Origin: Zea mays
Taxonomy: Eukaryota > Streptophyta > Magnoliopsida > Poales > Poaceae
DNA: 64,000 nucleotides
Direction: 5' to 3'
Assembly (NCBI RefSeq): GCF_902167145.1
Contig: NW_023367223.1
Coordinates: 78,291-142,290 of the forward strand
In this document: positions 24,881 through 37,464 of the stretch, piece after piece
How the letters are laid out: every line of letters starts with the position of its first letter
Numbering within the stretch: position 1 is the stretch's first letter
Notes under the pieces: model-generated
Told to the model about the DNA's origin: nothing
The model's database searches: none
What the model saw: only the letters and a program-made list of their open reading frames with translations
Program-made: the position numbers and the translations under genes

Positions 24881-26328
24881 ATTTCTTGTTCTAAAATCCG
24901 TAGGTGTTAGCCTCTAGTATTATTGAAAATGGTCGCTCATGGCTATTTTCAAGGTCGCTCATGGCTATTTTCATAAAAATGGGGGTTGTGTGGCCATTTA
25001 TCATCGACTAGAGGCTCATAAACCTCACCCCACATATGTTTCCTTGCCATAGATTACATTCTTGGATTTCTGGTGGAAACCATTTCTTGGTTAAAAACTC
25101 GTACGTGTTAGCCTTCGGTATTATTGAAAATGGTCATTCATGGCTATTTTCGGCAAAATGGGGGTTGTGTGGCCATTGATCATCAACCAGAGGCTCGTAC
25201 ACCTCACCCCACATATGTTTCCTTGCCATAGATCACATTCTTGGATTTCTGGTGGAGACCATTTCTTGGTTAAAAATCCGTACGTGTTAGCCTTTGGTAT
25301 TTTTGAAAATGGTCATTCATGGCTATTTTCGACAAAAATGGGGGTTGTGTGGCCATTGATCATCGACTAGAGGCTCATACACCTCACCCCACATATGTTT
25401 CCTTGCCATAGATCACATTCTTGGATTTCTGGTGCAGACATTTCTTGGTCAAAAATCCGTAGGTGTTAGCCTTCGGTATTATTGAAAATGGTCATTCATG
25501 GCTATTTTCGACAAAAATGGGGGTTGTGTGGCCATTGATCATCGACCAGACGCTCATACACCTCACCCCACATATGTTTCCTTGCCATAGATCACATTCT
25601 TGGATTTCTGGTGGAGACCATTTCTTGGTCTAAAATCCGTAGGTGTTAGCCTCTAGTATTATTGAAAATGGTCGCTCATGGCTATTTTCAAGGTCGCTCA
25701 TGGCTATTTTCATAAAAAATGGGGGTTGTGTGGCCATTTATCATCGACTAGAGGCTCATAAACCTCACCCCACATATGTTTCCTTGCCATAGATTACATT
25801 CTTGGATTTCTGGTGGAAACCATTTCTTGGTTAAAAACTCGTACGTGTTAGCCTTCGGTATTATTGAAATTGGTCATTCATGGCTATTTTCGGCAAAATG
25901 GGGGTTGTGTGGCCATTGATCGTCGACCAGAGGCTCATACACCTCACCCCACATATGTTTCCTTGTCGTAGATCACATTCTTGGATTTCTGGTGGAGACC
26001 ATTTCTTGGTCAAAAATCCATAGGTGTTAGCCTTCGATATTATTGAAAATGGTCGTTCATGGCTATTTTCGACAAAAATGGGGGTTGTGTGTCCATTCAT
26101 TATCGACCAGAGGCTCATACACCTCACCCCACATATGTTTCCTTGCCATAGATCACATTCTTGGATTTCTGGTGGAGACCATTTCTTGGTCAAAAATCCG
26201 TAGGTGTTAGCCTTCGGTATTATTGAAAATGGTCGTTCATGGCTATTTTCGACAAAAAAGGGGGTGTGTGGCCATTGATCATCGACCAGATGCTCATACA
26301 CCTCACGCCACATATGTTTCCTTGCCAT
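24881..26328 (-). repeat. Segmental block, copy 2 (offset 1,660 bp)
   Basis: This is the second copy of the 1.45-kb block starting at 23220, with the same private deletion and substitution markers in the same order. Confidence 0.75.
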
Positions 26329-26824
26329 AGATCACATTCTTGGATTTCTGGTGGAGACCATTTCTTGGTCTAAAATCCGTAGGTCTTAGCCTCAAGTATT
26401 ATTGAAAATGGTCGCTCGTGGCTATTTTCATAAAAAATGGGGGTTGTGTGGCCATTTATCATCACCTAGAGGCTCATAAACCTCACCCCACATATGTTTC
26501 CTTGCCATAGATCACATTCTTGGATTTCTGGTGGAGACCATTTCTTGGTTAAAAACTCGTACGTGTTAGCCTTCGGTATTATTGAAAATGGTCGTTCATG
26601 GCTATTTTCGGCAAAATGGGGGTTGTGTGGCCATTGATCATCGACCAGAGGATCATACACCTCACCCCACATATGTTTCCTTGCCATAGATCACATTCTT
26701 GGATTCCTGGTGGAGACCATTTCTTGGTCAAAAATCCATACGTGTTAGCCTTTGGTATTTTTGAAAATGGTCATTCATGGCTATTTTCGACAAAAATGGG
26801 GGTTGTGTGGCCATTGATCATCGA

Positions 26825-27560
26825 CTAGAGGCTCATACACCTCACCCCACATATGTTTCCTTGCCATAGATCACATTCTTGGATTTCTGGTGGAGACCAT
26901 TTCTTGGTCAAAAATCCGTAGGTGTTAGCCTTCGGTATTATTGAAAATGGTCGTTCAAGGCTATTTTCGACAAAAATGGGGGTTGTGTGGCCATTGATCA
27001 TCGACCAGACGCTCATACACCTCACCCCACATTTGTTTCCTTGCCATAGATCACATTCTTGGATTTCTGGTGGAGACCATTTCTTGGTCTAAAATCCGTA
27101 GGTGTTAGCCTCTAGTATTATTGAAAATGGTCGCTCATGGCTATTTTCAAGGTCGCTCATGGCTATTTTCATAAAAAATGGGGGTTGTGTGGCCATTTAT
27201 CATCGACTAGAGGCTCATAAACCTCACCCCACATATGTTTCCTTGCCATAGATTACATTCTTGGATTTCTGGTGGAAACCATTTCTTGGTTAAAAACGCG
27301 TACGTGTTAGCCTTCGGTATTATTGAAAATGGTCATTCATGGCTATTTTCGGCAAAATGGGGGTTGTGTGGCCATTGATCGTCGACCAGAGGCTCATACA
27401 CCTCACCCCACATATGTTTCCTTGTCGTAGATCACATTCTTGGATTTCTGGTGGAGACCATTTCTTGGTCAAAAAACCGTAGGTGTTAGCCTTCGATATT
27501 ATTGAAAATGGTCGTTCATGGCTATTTTCGACAAAAATGGGGGTTGTGTGGCCATTGATC
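26825..27560 (-). repeat. Knob block with a direct copy on the far side of the chromovirus (offset about 20,002 bp)
   Basis: It shares rare changes with 46828-47562: CACATTTGTTTCC (27029), AAAACGCGTACG (27293) and CAAAAAACCGTAGG (27471). The offset is 20,003 bp before and 20,002 bp after a 1-bp loss at about 47099. Confidence 0.75.
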
Positions 27561-28672
27561 ATCGACCAGAGGCTCATACACCTCACCCCACATATGTTTC
27601 CTTGCCATAGATCACATTCTTGGATTTCTGGTGGAGACCATTTCTTGGTCAAAAACTCGTACGTGTTAGCCTTCAGTATTATTGAAAATGGTCGTTCATG
27701 GCTATTTTCGGCAAAATGGGGGTTCTGTGGCCATTGATCATCGACCAGAGGCTCGTACACCTCACCCCACATATGTTTCCTTGCCATAGATCACATTCTT
27801 GGATTTCTGGTGGAGACCATTTCTTGGTCAAAAATCCGTAGGTGTTAGCCTTCGGTATTATTGAAAATGGTCGTTCATGGCTATTTTCGGCAAAATGGGG
27901 GTTCTGTGGCCATTGATCATCGACCAGAGGCTCGTACACCTCACCCCACATATGTTTCCTTGCCATAGATCACATTCTTGGATTTCTGGTGGAGGCCATT
28001 TCTTGGTCAAAAATCCGTAGGTGTTAGCCTTCGGTATTATTGAAAATGGTCGTTCATGGCTATTTTCGACAAAAATGGGGGTTGTGTGGCCATTGATCAT
28101 CGACCAGAGGCTCATACACCTCACCCCACATATGTTTCCTCGCCATAGATCACATTCTTGGATTTCTGGTGGAGACCATTTCTTGGTCAAAAATCCGTAG
28201 GTCTTAGCCTCTAATATTATTGAAAATGGTCGCTCATGGCTATTTTCGGCAAAATGGGGGTTCTGTGGCCATTGATCGTCGACCAGAGGCTCATACACCT
28301 CACCCCACATATGTTTCCTTGTCGTAGATCACATTCTTGGATTTCTGGTGGAGACCATTTCTTGGTCAAAAATCCGTAGGTGTTAGCCTTCGATATTATT
28401 GAAAATGGTCGTTCATGGCTATTTTCGACAAAAATGGGGGTTGTGTGGCCATTGATCATCGACCAGAGGCTCATACACCTCACCCCACATATGTTTCCTT
28501 GCCATAGATCACATTCTTGGATTTCTGGTGGAGACCATTTCTTGGTCAAAAATCTGTAGGTGTTAGCCTTCGGTATTATTGAAAATGGTCGTTCATGGCT
28601 ATTTTCGACAAAAATGGGGGTTGTGTGGCCATTGATCATCGACCAGACGCTCATACACCTCACCCCACATAT

Positions 28673-28678
28673 GTTTCC
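28673..28678. other. Orientation-switch junction (reverse to forward) with 6-bp microhomology
   Basis: The reversed monomer runs CACATATGTTTCC and the forward monomer variant runs ATGGTTTCCACCAGAAATCC. At the junction the two share GTTTCC, so the breakpoint is ambiguous over six bases. Confidence 0.8.
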
Positions 28679-29671
28679 ACCAGAAATCCAAGAATGTGAT
28701 CTATGGCAAGGAAACATATGTGGGTGAGGTGTATGAGCGTCTGGTCGATGATCAATGGCCACACAACCCCCATTTTTGTCGAAAATAGCCATGAACGACC
28801 ATTTTCAATAATATCGAAGGCTAACACCTACGGATTTTTGACCAAGAAATGGTCTCCACCAGAAATCCAAGAATGTGATCTACGACAAGGAAACATATGT
28901 GGGGTGAGGTGTATGAGCCTCTGGTCGACGATCAATGGCCACATAACCCCCATTTTGCCGAAAATAGCCATGAATGACCATTTTCAATAATACCGAAGGC
29001 TAACACGTACGAGTTTTTAACCAAGAAATGGTTTCCACCAGAAATCCAAGAATGTGATCTATGGCAAGGAAACATATGTGGGGTGAGGTGTATGAGCCTC
29101 TGGTCGATGATCAATGGCCACACAACCCTAATTTTTGTCGAAAATAGCCATGAACGACCATTTTCAATAATACTAGAGGCTAACACCTACGGATTTTAGA
29201 CCAAGAAATGGTCTCCACCAGAAATCCAAGAATGTGATCTATGGCAAGGAAACATATGTGGGGTGAGGTGTATGAGCGTCTGGTCGATGATCAATGGCCA
29301 CAGAACCCCCATTTTTGTCGAAAATAGCCATGAACGACCATTTTCAATAATACCGAAGGCTAACACCTACGGATTTTTGACCAAGAAATGGTCTCCACCA
29401 AAAATCCAAGAATGTGATCTATGGCAAGGAAACATATGTGGGGTGAGGTGTATGAGCCTCTGGTCGATGATCAATGGCCACACAACCCCCATTTTTGTCG
29501 AAAATAGCCATGATCGACCATTTTCAATAATATCGAAGGCTAACACCTACGGATTTTTGACCAAGAAATGGTCTCCACCAGAAATCCAAGAATGTGATCT
29601 ACGACAAGGAAACATATGTGGGGTAAGGTGTATGAGCCTCTGGTCGACGATCAATGGCCACACAACCCCCA
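28679..29671 (+). repeat. 180-bp knob satellite, short forward island
   Basis: About 1 kb of forward monomers sits between two reversed arrays. It contains an AACCCTAATTTTTG monomer and a 22-bp-region variant without the duplication (TTCAATAATACTAGAGG at 29161). It is bounded by breakpoints at 28673-28678 and 29671/29672. Confidence 0.93.
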
Positions 29672-29675
29672 GTTA
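29668..29675. other. Orientation-switch junction (forward to reverse)
   Basis: The forward monomer stops within CACAACCCCCA and the reversed monomer begins GTTAGCCTTCG. No clear microhomology is seen. Confidence 0.8.
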
Positions 29676-32600
29676 GCCTTCGATATTATTGAAAATGGTC
29701 GTTCATGGCTATTTTCGACAAAAATGGGGGTTGTGTGGCCATTGATCATCGACTAGAGGCTCATACACCTCACCCCACATATGTTTCCTTGCCATAGATC
29801 ACATTCTTGGATTTCTGGTGGAGACCATTTCTTGGTCAAAAATCCGTACGTGTTAGCCTTCGGTATTATTGAAAATGGTCGTTCATGGCTATTTTCGGCA
29901 AAATGGGGGTTCTGTGGCCATTGATCATCGACCAGACGCTCATACACCTCACCCCACATATGTTTCCTTGCCATAGATCACATTCTTGGATTTCTGGTGG
30001 AGACCATTTCTTGGTCTAAAATCCGTAGGTGTTAGCCTCTAGTATTATTGAAAATGGTCGCTCATGGCTATTTTCAAGGAAGCTCATGGCTATTTTCATA
30101 AAAAATTGGGGTTGTGTGGCCATTTATCATCGACCAGAGGCTCATAAACCTCACCCCACATATGTTTCCTTGCCATAGATTACATTCTTGGATTTCTGGT
30201 GGAAACCATTTCTTGGTTAAAAACTCGTACGTGTTAGCCATCGATATTATTGAAAATAGTCGTTCATGGCTATTTTCGACAAAAATGGGGGTTGTGTGGC
30301 CATTGATCATCGACCAGACGCTCATACACCTCACCCCACATATGTTTCCTTGCCATAGATCACATTCTTGGATTTATGGTGGAGACCATTTCTTGGTCAA
30401 AAATCCGTAGGTGTTAGCCTTCGGTATTATTGAAAATGGTCGTTCATGACTATTTTCGACAAAAATGGGGGTTGTGTGGCCATTGATCGTCGACCAGACG
30501 CTCATACACCTCACCCCACATATGTTTCCTTGCCATAGATTACATTCTTGGATTTATGGTGGAGACCATTTCTTGGTCAAAAATCCGTAGGTGTTAGCCT
30601 TCGGTATTATTGAAAATGGTCGTTCATGGCTATTTTCGGCAAAATGGGGGTTCTGTGGCAATTGATCATCGACCAGAGGCTCGTACACCTCACCCCACAT
30701 ATGTTTCCTTGCCATAGATCACATTCTTGGATTTCTGGTGGAGACCATTTCTTGGGCAAAAATCCGAATGTGTTAGCCTTTGGTATTTTTGAAAATGGTC
30801 ATTCATGGCTATTTTCGACAAAAATGGGGGTTGTGTGGCCATTGATCTTCGACCAGAGGCTCATACACCTCACTACACATATGTTTCCTTGCCATAGATC
30901 ACATTCTTGGATTTATGGTGGAGACCATTTCTTGGTCAAAAATCCGTAGGTGTTAGCCTTCAGTGTCATTGAAAATGGTCGTTCATGGCTATTTTCGACA
31001 AAAATTAGGGTTGTGTGGCCATTGATCGTCGACCAGAGGCTCATACACCTCACCCCACATATGTTTCCTTGTCATAGATCACATTCTTGGATTTCTGGTG
31101 GAGACCATTTCTTGGTCAAAAATCCGTAGGTGTTAGCCTTCGGTATTATTGAAAATGGTCATTCATGGCTATTTTCGGCAAAATGGGGGTTGTGTGGCCA
31201 TTGATCGTCGACCAGAGGCTCATACACCTCACCCCACATATGTTTCCTTGCCATAGATCACATTCTTGGAGTTCTGGTGGAAACCATTTCTTGGTCTAAA
31301 ATCCGTAGGTGTTAGCCTCTAGTATTATTGAAAATGGTCGCTCATGGCTATTTTCAAGGTCGCTCATGGCTATTTTCATAAAAATGGGGGTTGTGTGGCC
31401 ATTGATCATCGACCAGAGGCTCGTAAACCTCACCCCGACCATTTCTTGGTCAAAAATCCGTAGGTGTTAGCCTTTGGTATTATTGAAAATGGTCGTTCAT
31501 GGCTATTTTCGACAAAAATGGGGGTTGTGTGGCCATTGATCGTCGACCAGACGTTCATACACCTCACCCCACATATGTTTCCTTGTCGTAGATCACATTC
31601 TTGGATTTCTGGTGGAGACCATTTCTTGGTTAAAAATCCATAGGTCTTAGCCTCTAGTATTATTGAAAATGGTCGCTCATGGCTATTTTCATAAAAAAAT
31701 GGGGGCTGTGTGGCCATTGATCATCGACCAGAGGCTCATACACCTCACCCCACATATGTTTCCTTGCCATAGATTACATTCTTGGATTTCTGGTGGAAAC
31801 CATTTCTTGGTTAAAAACTCGTACGTGTTAGCCTTCTGTATTATTGAAAATGGTCATTCATGGCTATTTTCGACAAAAATGGGGGTTGTGTGGCCATTGA
31901 TCATCGACCAGAGGCTCGTACACCTCACCCCACATATGTTTCCTTGCCATAGATCACATTCTTGGATTTCTGGTGGAGACCATTTCTTGGTCAAAAATCC
32001 GTACGTGTTAGCCTTTGGTATTTTTGAAAATGGTCATTCATGGCTATTTTCGACAAAAATGGGGGTTGTGTGGCCATTGATCATCGACTAGAGGCTCATA
32101 CACCTCACCCCACATATGTTTCCTTGCCATAGATCACATTCTTGGATTTCTGGTGGAGACCATTTCTTGGTCAAAAATCTGCAGGTGTTAGCCTTCGGTA
32201 TTATTGAAAATGGTCGTTCATGGCTATTTTCGACAAAAATGGGGGTTGTGTGGCCATTGATCATCGACCAGACGCTCATACACCTCACCCCACATATGTT
32301 TCCTTGCCATAGATAACATTCTTGGATTTCTGGTGGAGACCTTTTCTTGGTCCAAAATCCGTAGGTGTTAGCCTCTAGTATTATTGAAAATGGTCGCTCA
32401 TGGCTATTTTCAAGGTCGCTCATGGCTATTTTCATAAAAAATGGGGGTTGTGTGGCCATTTATCATCGACTAGAGGCTCATACACCTCACCCCACATATG
32501 TTTCCTTGCCATAGATTACATTCTTGGATTTCTGGTGGAAACCATTTCTTGGTTAAAAACTCGTACGTGTTAGCCTTCGGTATTATTGAAAATGGTCATT

Positions 32601-34672
32601 CATGGCTATTTTCGGCAAAATGGGGGTTGTGTGGCCATTGATCGTTGACCAGAGGCTCATACACCTCACCCCACATATGTTTCCTTGTCGTAGATCACAT
32701 TCTTGGATTTCTGGTGGAGACAATTTCTTGGTCAAAAATCCGTAGGTGTTAGCCTTCGATATTATTGAAAATGGTCATTCATGGCTATTTTCAGCAAAAT
32801 GGGGGTTGTGTGGCCATTGATCGTCGACCAGAGGCTCATACACCTCACCCCACATATGTTTCCTTGTCGTAGATCACATTCTTGGATTTCTGGTGTTGAC
32901 CATTTCTTGGTCAAAAATCCGTAGGTGTTAGCCTTCGATATTATTGAAAATGGTCGTTCATGGCTATTTTCGACAAAAATGGGAGTTGTGTGGCCAATGA
33001 TCATCGACCAGAGGCTCATACACCTCACCCCACATATGTTTCCTTGCCATAGATCACATTCTTGGATTTCTGGTGGAGACCATTTCTTGGTCAAAAATCC
33101 GTAGGTGTTAGCCTTCGGTATTATTGAAAATGGTCGTTCATGGCTATTTTCGACCAAAATGGTGGTTGTGTGGCAATTGATCATCGACCAGACGCTCATA
33201 CACCTCACCCCACATATGTTTCCTTGCCATAGATCACATTCTTGGATTTCTGGTGGAGACCATTTCTTGGTCTAAAATCCGTAGGTGTTAGCCTCTAGTA
33301 TTATTGAAAATGGTCGCTCATGGCTATTTTCAAGGTCGCTCATGGCTATTTTCATAAAAAATGGGGGTTGTGTGGCCATTTATCATCGACTAGAGGCTCA
33401 TAAACCTCACCCCACATATGTTTCCTTGCCATAGATCACATTCTTGGATTTCTGGTGGAGACCATTTCTTGGTCAAAAATCCGTAGGTGTTAGCCTTCGG
33501 TATTATTGTAAATGATCGTTCATGGCTATTTTCGACAAAAATGGGGGTTGTGTGGCCATTGATCATCGACCAGAGGCTTGTCCACCTCACCCCCCATATG
33601 TTTCCTTGCAATAGATCACATTCTAGGATTTTTGGTGGAGACCATTTCTTGGTCTAAAATCCGTAGGTGTTAGCCTCTAGTATTATTGAAAATGGTCGCT
33701 CATGGCTATTTTCAAGGTCGCTCATGGCTATTTTCATAAAAAATGGGGGTTGTGTGGCCATTTATCATCGACTAGAGGCTCATAGACCTCACCCCACATA
33801 TGTTTCCTTGCCATAGATTACATTCTTGGATTTCTGGTGGAAACCATTTCTTGGTTAAAAACTCGTACGTGTTAGCCTTCGGTATTATTGAAAATGGTCA
33901 TTCATGGCTATTTTCGGCAAAATGGGGGTTGTGTGGCCATTGATCGTCGACCAGAGGCTCATACACCTCACCCCACATATGTTTCCTTGTCGTAGATCAC
34001 ATTCTTGGATTTCTGGTGGAGACCATTTCTTGGTCAAAAATCCGTAGGTGTTAGCCTTCGGTATTATTGAAAATGGTCGTTCATGGCTATTTTCGACAAA
34101 ATGGGGGTTGTGTGGCAATTGATCATCGACAAGAGGCTCATACACCTCACCCCACATATGTTTCCTTGCCATAGATCACATTCTTGGATTTCTGGTGGAG
34201 ACCATTTCTTGGTCAAAAATCCGTACGTGTTAGCCTTTGGTATTTTTGAAAATGGTCATTCATGGCTATTTTCGACAAAAATGGGGGTTGTGTGGCCATT
34301 GATCATCGACTAGAGGCTCATACACCTCACCCCACATATGTTTCCTTGCCATAGATCACATTCTTGGATTTCTGGTGGAGACCATTTCTTGGTCAAAAAT
34401 CTGTAGGTGTTAGCCTTCGGTATTATTGTAAATGGTCATTCATGGCTATTTTCGACAAAAATGGGGGTTGTGTGGCCATTGATCATCGACCAGAGGCTCA
34501 TACACCTCACCCCACATATGTTTCCTTGCCATAGATCACATTCTTGGATTTCTGGTGGAGACCATTTCTTGGTCAAAAATCCGTAGGTCTTAGCCTCTAG
34601 TATTATTGAAAATGGTCTCTCATGGCTATTTTCATAAAAATTGGGGGTTGTGTGGCCATTGATCATCGACCA
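29672..34672 (-). repeat. 180-bp knob satellite array, reverse orientation, up to the chromovirus
   Basis: Reversed monomers begin abruptly with GTTAGCCTTCGATATTATTG after the forward island. One monomer at about 31436 lacks some 47 bp (CTCACCCCGACCATTTCTTGG). The array ends at the GACCA target duplication and continues without loss on the other side of the element at 46465. Confidence 0.95.
34668..34672. repeat. Target-site duplication GACCA, left copy
   Basis: GACCA directly precedes the LTR terminus TGTCACACC and is repeated at 46465-46469. Joining the flanks gives a normal knob monomer (ATCATCGACCAGCGGCTCG). Confidence 0.95.
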
Positions 34673-36514
34673 TGTCACACCCGGTTTTAGAAGGCAAACC
34701 GAATGTGAACCATGTACGTGCCAGGATCAGTTATTCACGTACACAGCAGTTACATAATATGGACATCATCACACAGTGCTCAAAATAGTATTAATAAGGG
34801 AAATAGTCGATTACATCATACGTCTGAGACGTCCATATAGTTCTTACAATAAATCAAAGTGCGGAAAAGAAACGTAGATAACGCGGCCTTCACAGGCAGC
34901 CGACTGGGGGTTGCCGCTAACCCACACCTAGAACTCGTCGTAATCTTGGAACTCCTGGAAGTCTCCTTCCACAGCTTCATCTTCGCCTGAGCAGTGGTTG
35001 CAATGCTGACAACCTGGGGATGGGGGGGTTTGGTGTGTAGAGCAAGGGTGAGTACACATCAACATACTCAGCAAGTATCCTGTTTGGCTGTAGTGGACTA
35101 GCTGTATGTGGGGATAAGTCAAGCAGTTGCTTTTAGTTGGTCAGGTTATTACTTACTAGTAGAAAGCCAGGTTTTAACATTAACCCAAGTTATTAGCCCA
35201 ATGTATCCTTTCCAAACAGAAAGAATACCACTTACCAATACCATAATCGTAATCAGAACCATCAATCTCATTGTCACCTGTACCAAAGTATCTCTGATCA
35301 AGTATCACTAATCTCTGGAGCTCCCTTGGCCGCTCATAACCGCGAGCACGGCTGATATATCAGTTTCAAACACTCTGCAGAGGTTGTGCACTTTACCCAC
35401 AAGCCGTGATTCCCTCTCTGGCCCGGGCTTGCAAGACCCTTATTCACTCCCGAGGTGAATGGCCAGGGATTCACTACGAAGCCTTTACAAAGATTCCCCG
35501 GGGCTGTAGCCACCCGTTAGGTTTCCTAAATGCACCGCACTCCTCCCCAAGGGGCGAACCCAAACTTGGCAGAGAGAGCCGCATACACCGAGCCCCATTG
35601 ACGGCACGACGGCTAAGTGAACTACACCCCGGATCCTCTAATTATTCAGCTAAGGGCACCCCATTCCACCCTCATGGTTGCACTGTTTTCCCGGGCGGTC
35701 ATCCATAGAACAGGTCCTTACGGAGAGGCACTCGAGAAACCGCTCGAGCCCCCTTGATGACCACAAGTACAACATCATAATAAGAGAAGGGAAAACAGCG
35801 TATCATAGATAATCTCATCATGTTCATTGATTAGAGTTAAGCAATAGCATAAAGCTAAACAGTAATAATCCAACCCAGATAGGTAAACAAGGACATGGAT
35901 AACAAAAGCTAGTCAATCCTTAGGCATAAATGTGTAAAGCGGGAGGTGAATTAAATAATGAATAGGACAGAGATAGGTCAAAGGACACTTGCCTCCACCA
36001 ACCGACTGCTGCTCAGGGGCTTCTCCTGCGAATTCCTCGGGCTCTTCGACCGGATCGTTCTCTATGCGAGCGCAAACATACATACATCCATCCACATATT
36101 TAATACAAAAGAACAGTACACCATACAAGGGAACAAATAAAGCGAATATGCATCAAGTATGACATTCGATATCGCATTTGTTATGGTTAGAAAGAAACGG
36201 GAAAGGGTCTCGCAGGGGGTTAAAGTTTATGCACTAATGATTAGTTAAATTATGCACTCTAGTTTCAATAGGTTCCTAACAAAAGAATTCTTGTTATATG
36301 CACTAGTGGGAACCTAATCATTTTAAGTTGATCAACATCGCACGAGATAAACAATTAACTACATGAATCAATTAGTATAACGGAATTTTAAATTAAACTT
36401 CCTATTTTAATGGCATGAAGAATGATTAGCCTACCTAAAATAAAATAGCTATGATCACAGAAAGTAAATAAAATGAAATAAAATAAAATAAAAAAAATAA
36501 AAAAAACAGAGGGG

Positions 36515-36960
36515 GGGCGGTTGAACCGGCCCTAGGGGCGGTTGAACCGGCCCTGCGCAGGGGGCGCGGCCAAGGGCCAGGCGGGCGGGCCAGGCGCGGC
36601 CAGCGGCCGGCCGGGGCGCGGCTGGGGCGGCCTGGGGGCTGGCCGGGGCGCGGCTGGGCGCGGCCGGGGAGCGCGGCCAGAAGCCAGGCGCGGCCAGGGC
36701 TGGCCGGGGCCGGCCAGGGGCGGGCTGGGGCTGGCCGGGGGCGCCAGGGCGCGGCCGAGCGGCCAGGGCGCGGCCGAGGGCCGGCCGGGCGGCTGGGCTG
36801 CCAGGGAGAGAGGAGGGGGGGGGAGGGGAGAGGGAGGGAGGAGGGAGAAAGGGGGGGCTCACCGGCGATGGGCGGCCGACGGCGAGGGCGACGGCGCTAG
36901 GGCAGGGGCGGCGCTAGGGCAGGGGGCGGCGCTAGGGCAGGGGGCGGGTAGGGGCGGCGG
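36515..36960. repeat. GC-rich degenerate minisatellite in the 3' LTR
   Basis: There are two copies of GGGGCGGTTGAACCGGCCCT, then many short GGCGCGGCCAGGG / GGCTGGCCGGGG units, then three copies of GGCGCTAGGGCAGGGG. The + strand is strongly G-rich, so the element's transcript is C-rich and its first cDNA strand G-rich. The right LTR has the same segment at 45549-45994 with a few substitutions. Confidence 0.8.
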
Positions 36961-37364
36961 CTAGGGAGAGAATGAGAGAGGGAAAATGAGAGGGAGAGGG
37001 AGAGGGTTTGGGGAAAAGGGGAGGTGGGGGGGGCGGTTGGGCCTGCCAAGGCCCAAGAGGGGGCGCCAGGGGCGGCTGGGCCGGCCGGGGTCGGCCCACG
37101 GCGCGGGAGAGAGAAAGAAAAAAAAAGAGGAGAGAGAAAGAGAGAGAAAAAGAAAGAAAAGATCTTCTCCTCATCTCCGAAATCCGATCTTTCTACATGA
37201 ATGCATTTGCACTTTCAAACAATCAAAGAATGCATAGTTCGGCATGGTGCATCAAACAACATAAAGTATTTAGGGTTTTTCATTGCACGGGAATTCCAAA
37301 CCGAATTCCACTAAAACTTTGGAAAAGGTCAAGGTTTAGCGAGGGGAAAAAGAAAAAGAAAAGG

Positions 37365-37426
37365 TAACGCCCGAATTTTGGCGAGTAAAGAAAAGAAAAA
37401 ATTCAACTGCAAAATTCGGGGCGTTA
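37365..37426. other. Terminal hairpin of the LTR (left copy)
   Basis: TAACGCCCGAATTTTG (37365-37380) and CAAAATTCGGGGCGTTA (37410-37426) are inverted repeats differing by one extra G. They enclose about 29 bp and end two bases from the LTR terminus. The right LTR has the same structure at 46401-46462. Confidence 0.8.
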
Positions 37427-37430
37427 CAAA

Positions 37431-37444
37431 CCTATCCCCCTTAA
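37431..37444 (-). other. Polypurine tract of the chromovirus
   Basis: On the minus strand AAGGGGGATAGGTT directly precedes the 3' LTR start TGTAACGCC. It lies in the 36-bp gap between the pol stop and the LTR. Position and purine content fit the plus-strand primer site. Confidence 0.8.
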
Positions 37445-37464
37445 AAGAATCTCGCCCTCGAGAT

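Larger units (their letters stand above)
6757..28678 (-). repeat. 180-bp knob satellite array, reverse orientation (about 22 kb)
   Basis: The knob monomer appears here as its reverse complement (CCTCACCCCACATATGTTTCC...TTGTGTGGCCATTGATCATCG). The array is continuous except for a 155-bp MITE at 8293-8447. It contains 22-bp-duplication monomers, variants with TAGTGAGG or AACCCTAATTTT read on the minus strand, and higher-order units of about 922, 740 and 382 bp. Much of it (about 10.0-24.4 kb) mirrors the forward array at 48.8-62.9 kb. Confidence 0.95.
34673..37428 (-). repeat. 3' LTR of the chromovirus (2,756 bp)
   Basis: On the + strand it runs from TGTCACACCCGG to GGGCGTTACA. On the minus strand it starts TGTAACGCC and ends GGTGTGACA, with TG...CA ends. 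It contains a GC-rich segment (36515-36960), a purine-rich segment to about 37165 and a terminal hairpin. Small ORFs such as 35406-35708 occur in both LTR copies and show no recognised protein domain. Confidence 0.95.

Noticed and set aside
35406..35708. 100-codon ORF in the left LTR, duplicated at 44438-44740 in the right LTR
   Set aside because: It lies antisense to the element within the LTR, shows no domain, and exists twice only because LTRs are duplicates.
36542..36964. 140-codon Gly/Ala/Arg-rich ORF in the LTR (and its copy at 45576-45998)
   Set aside because: Low-complexity translation of a GC-rich minisatellite, where stop codons are rare by composition.
34673..37428. Recombinant or solo LTR
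   Set aside because: Both LTRs, internal region and matching GACCA duplications are present, so the element is a complete original insertion.
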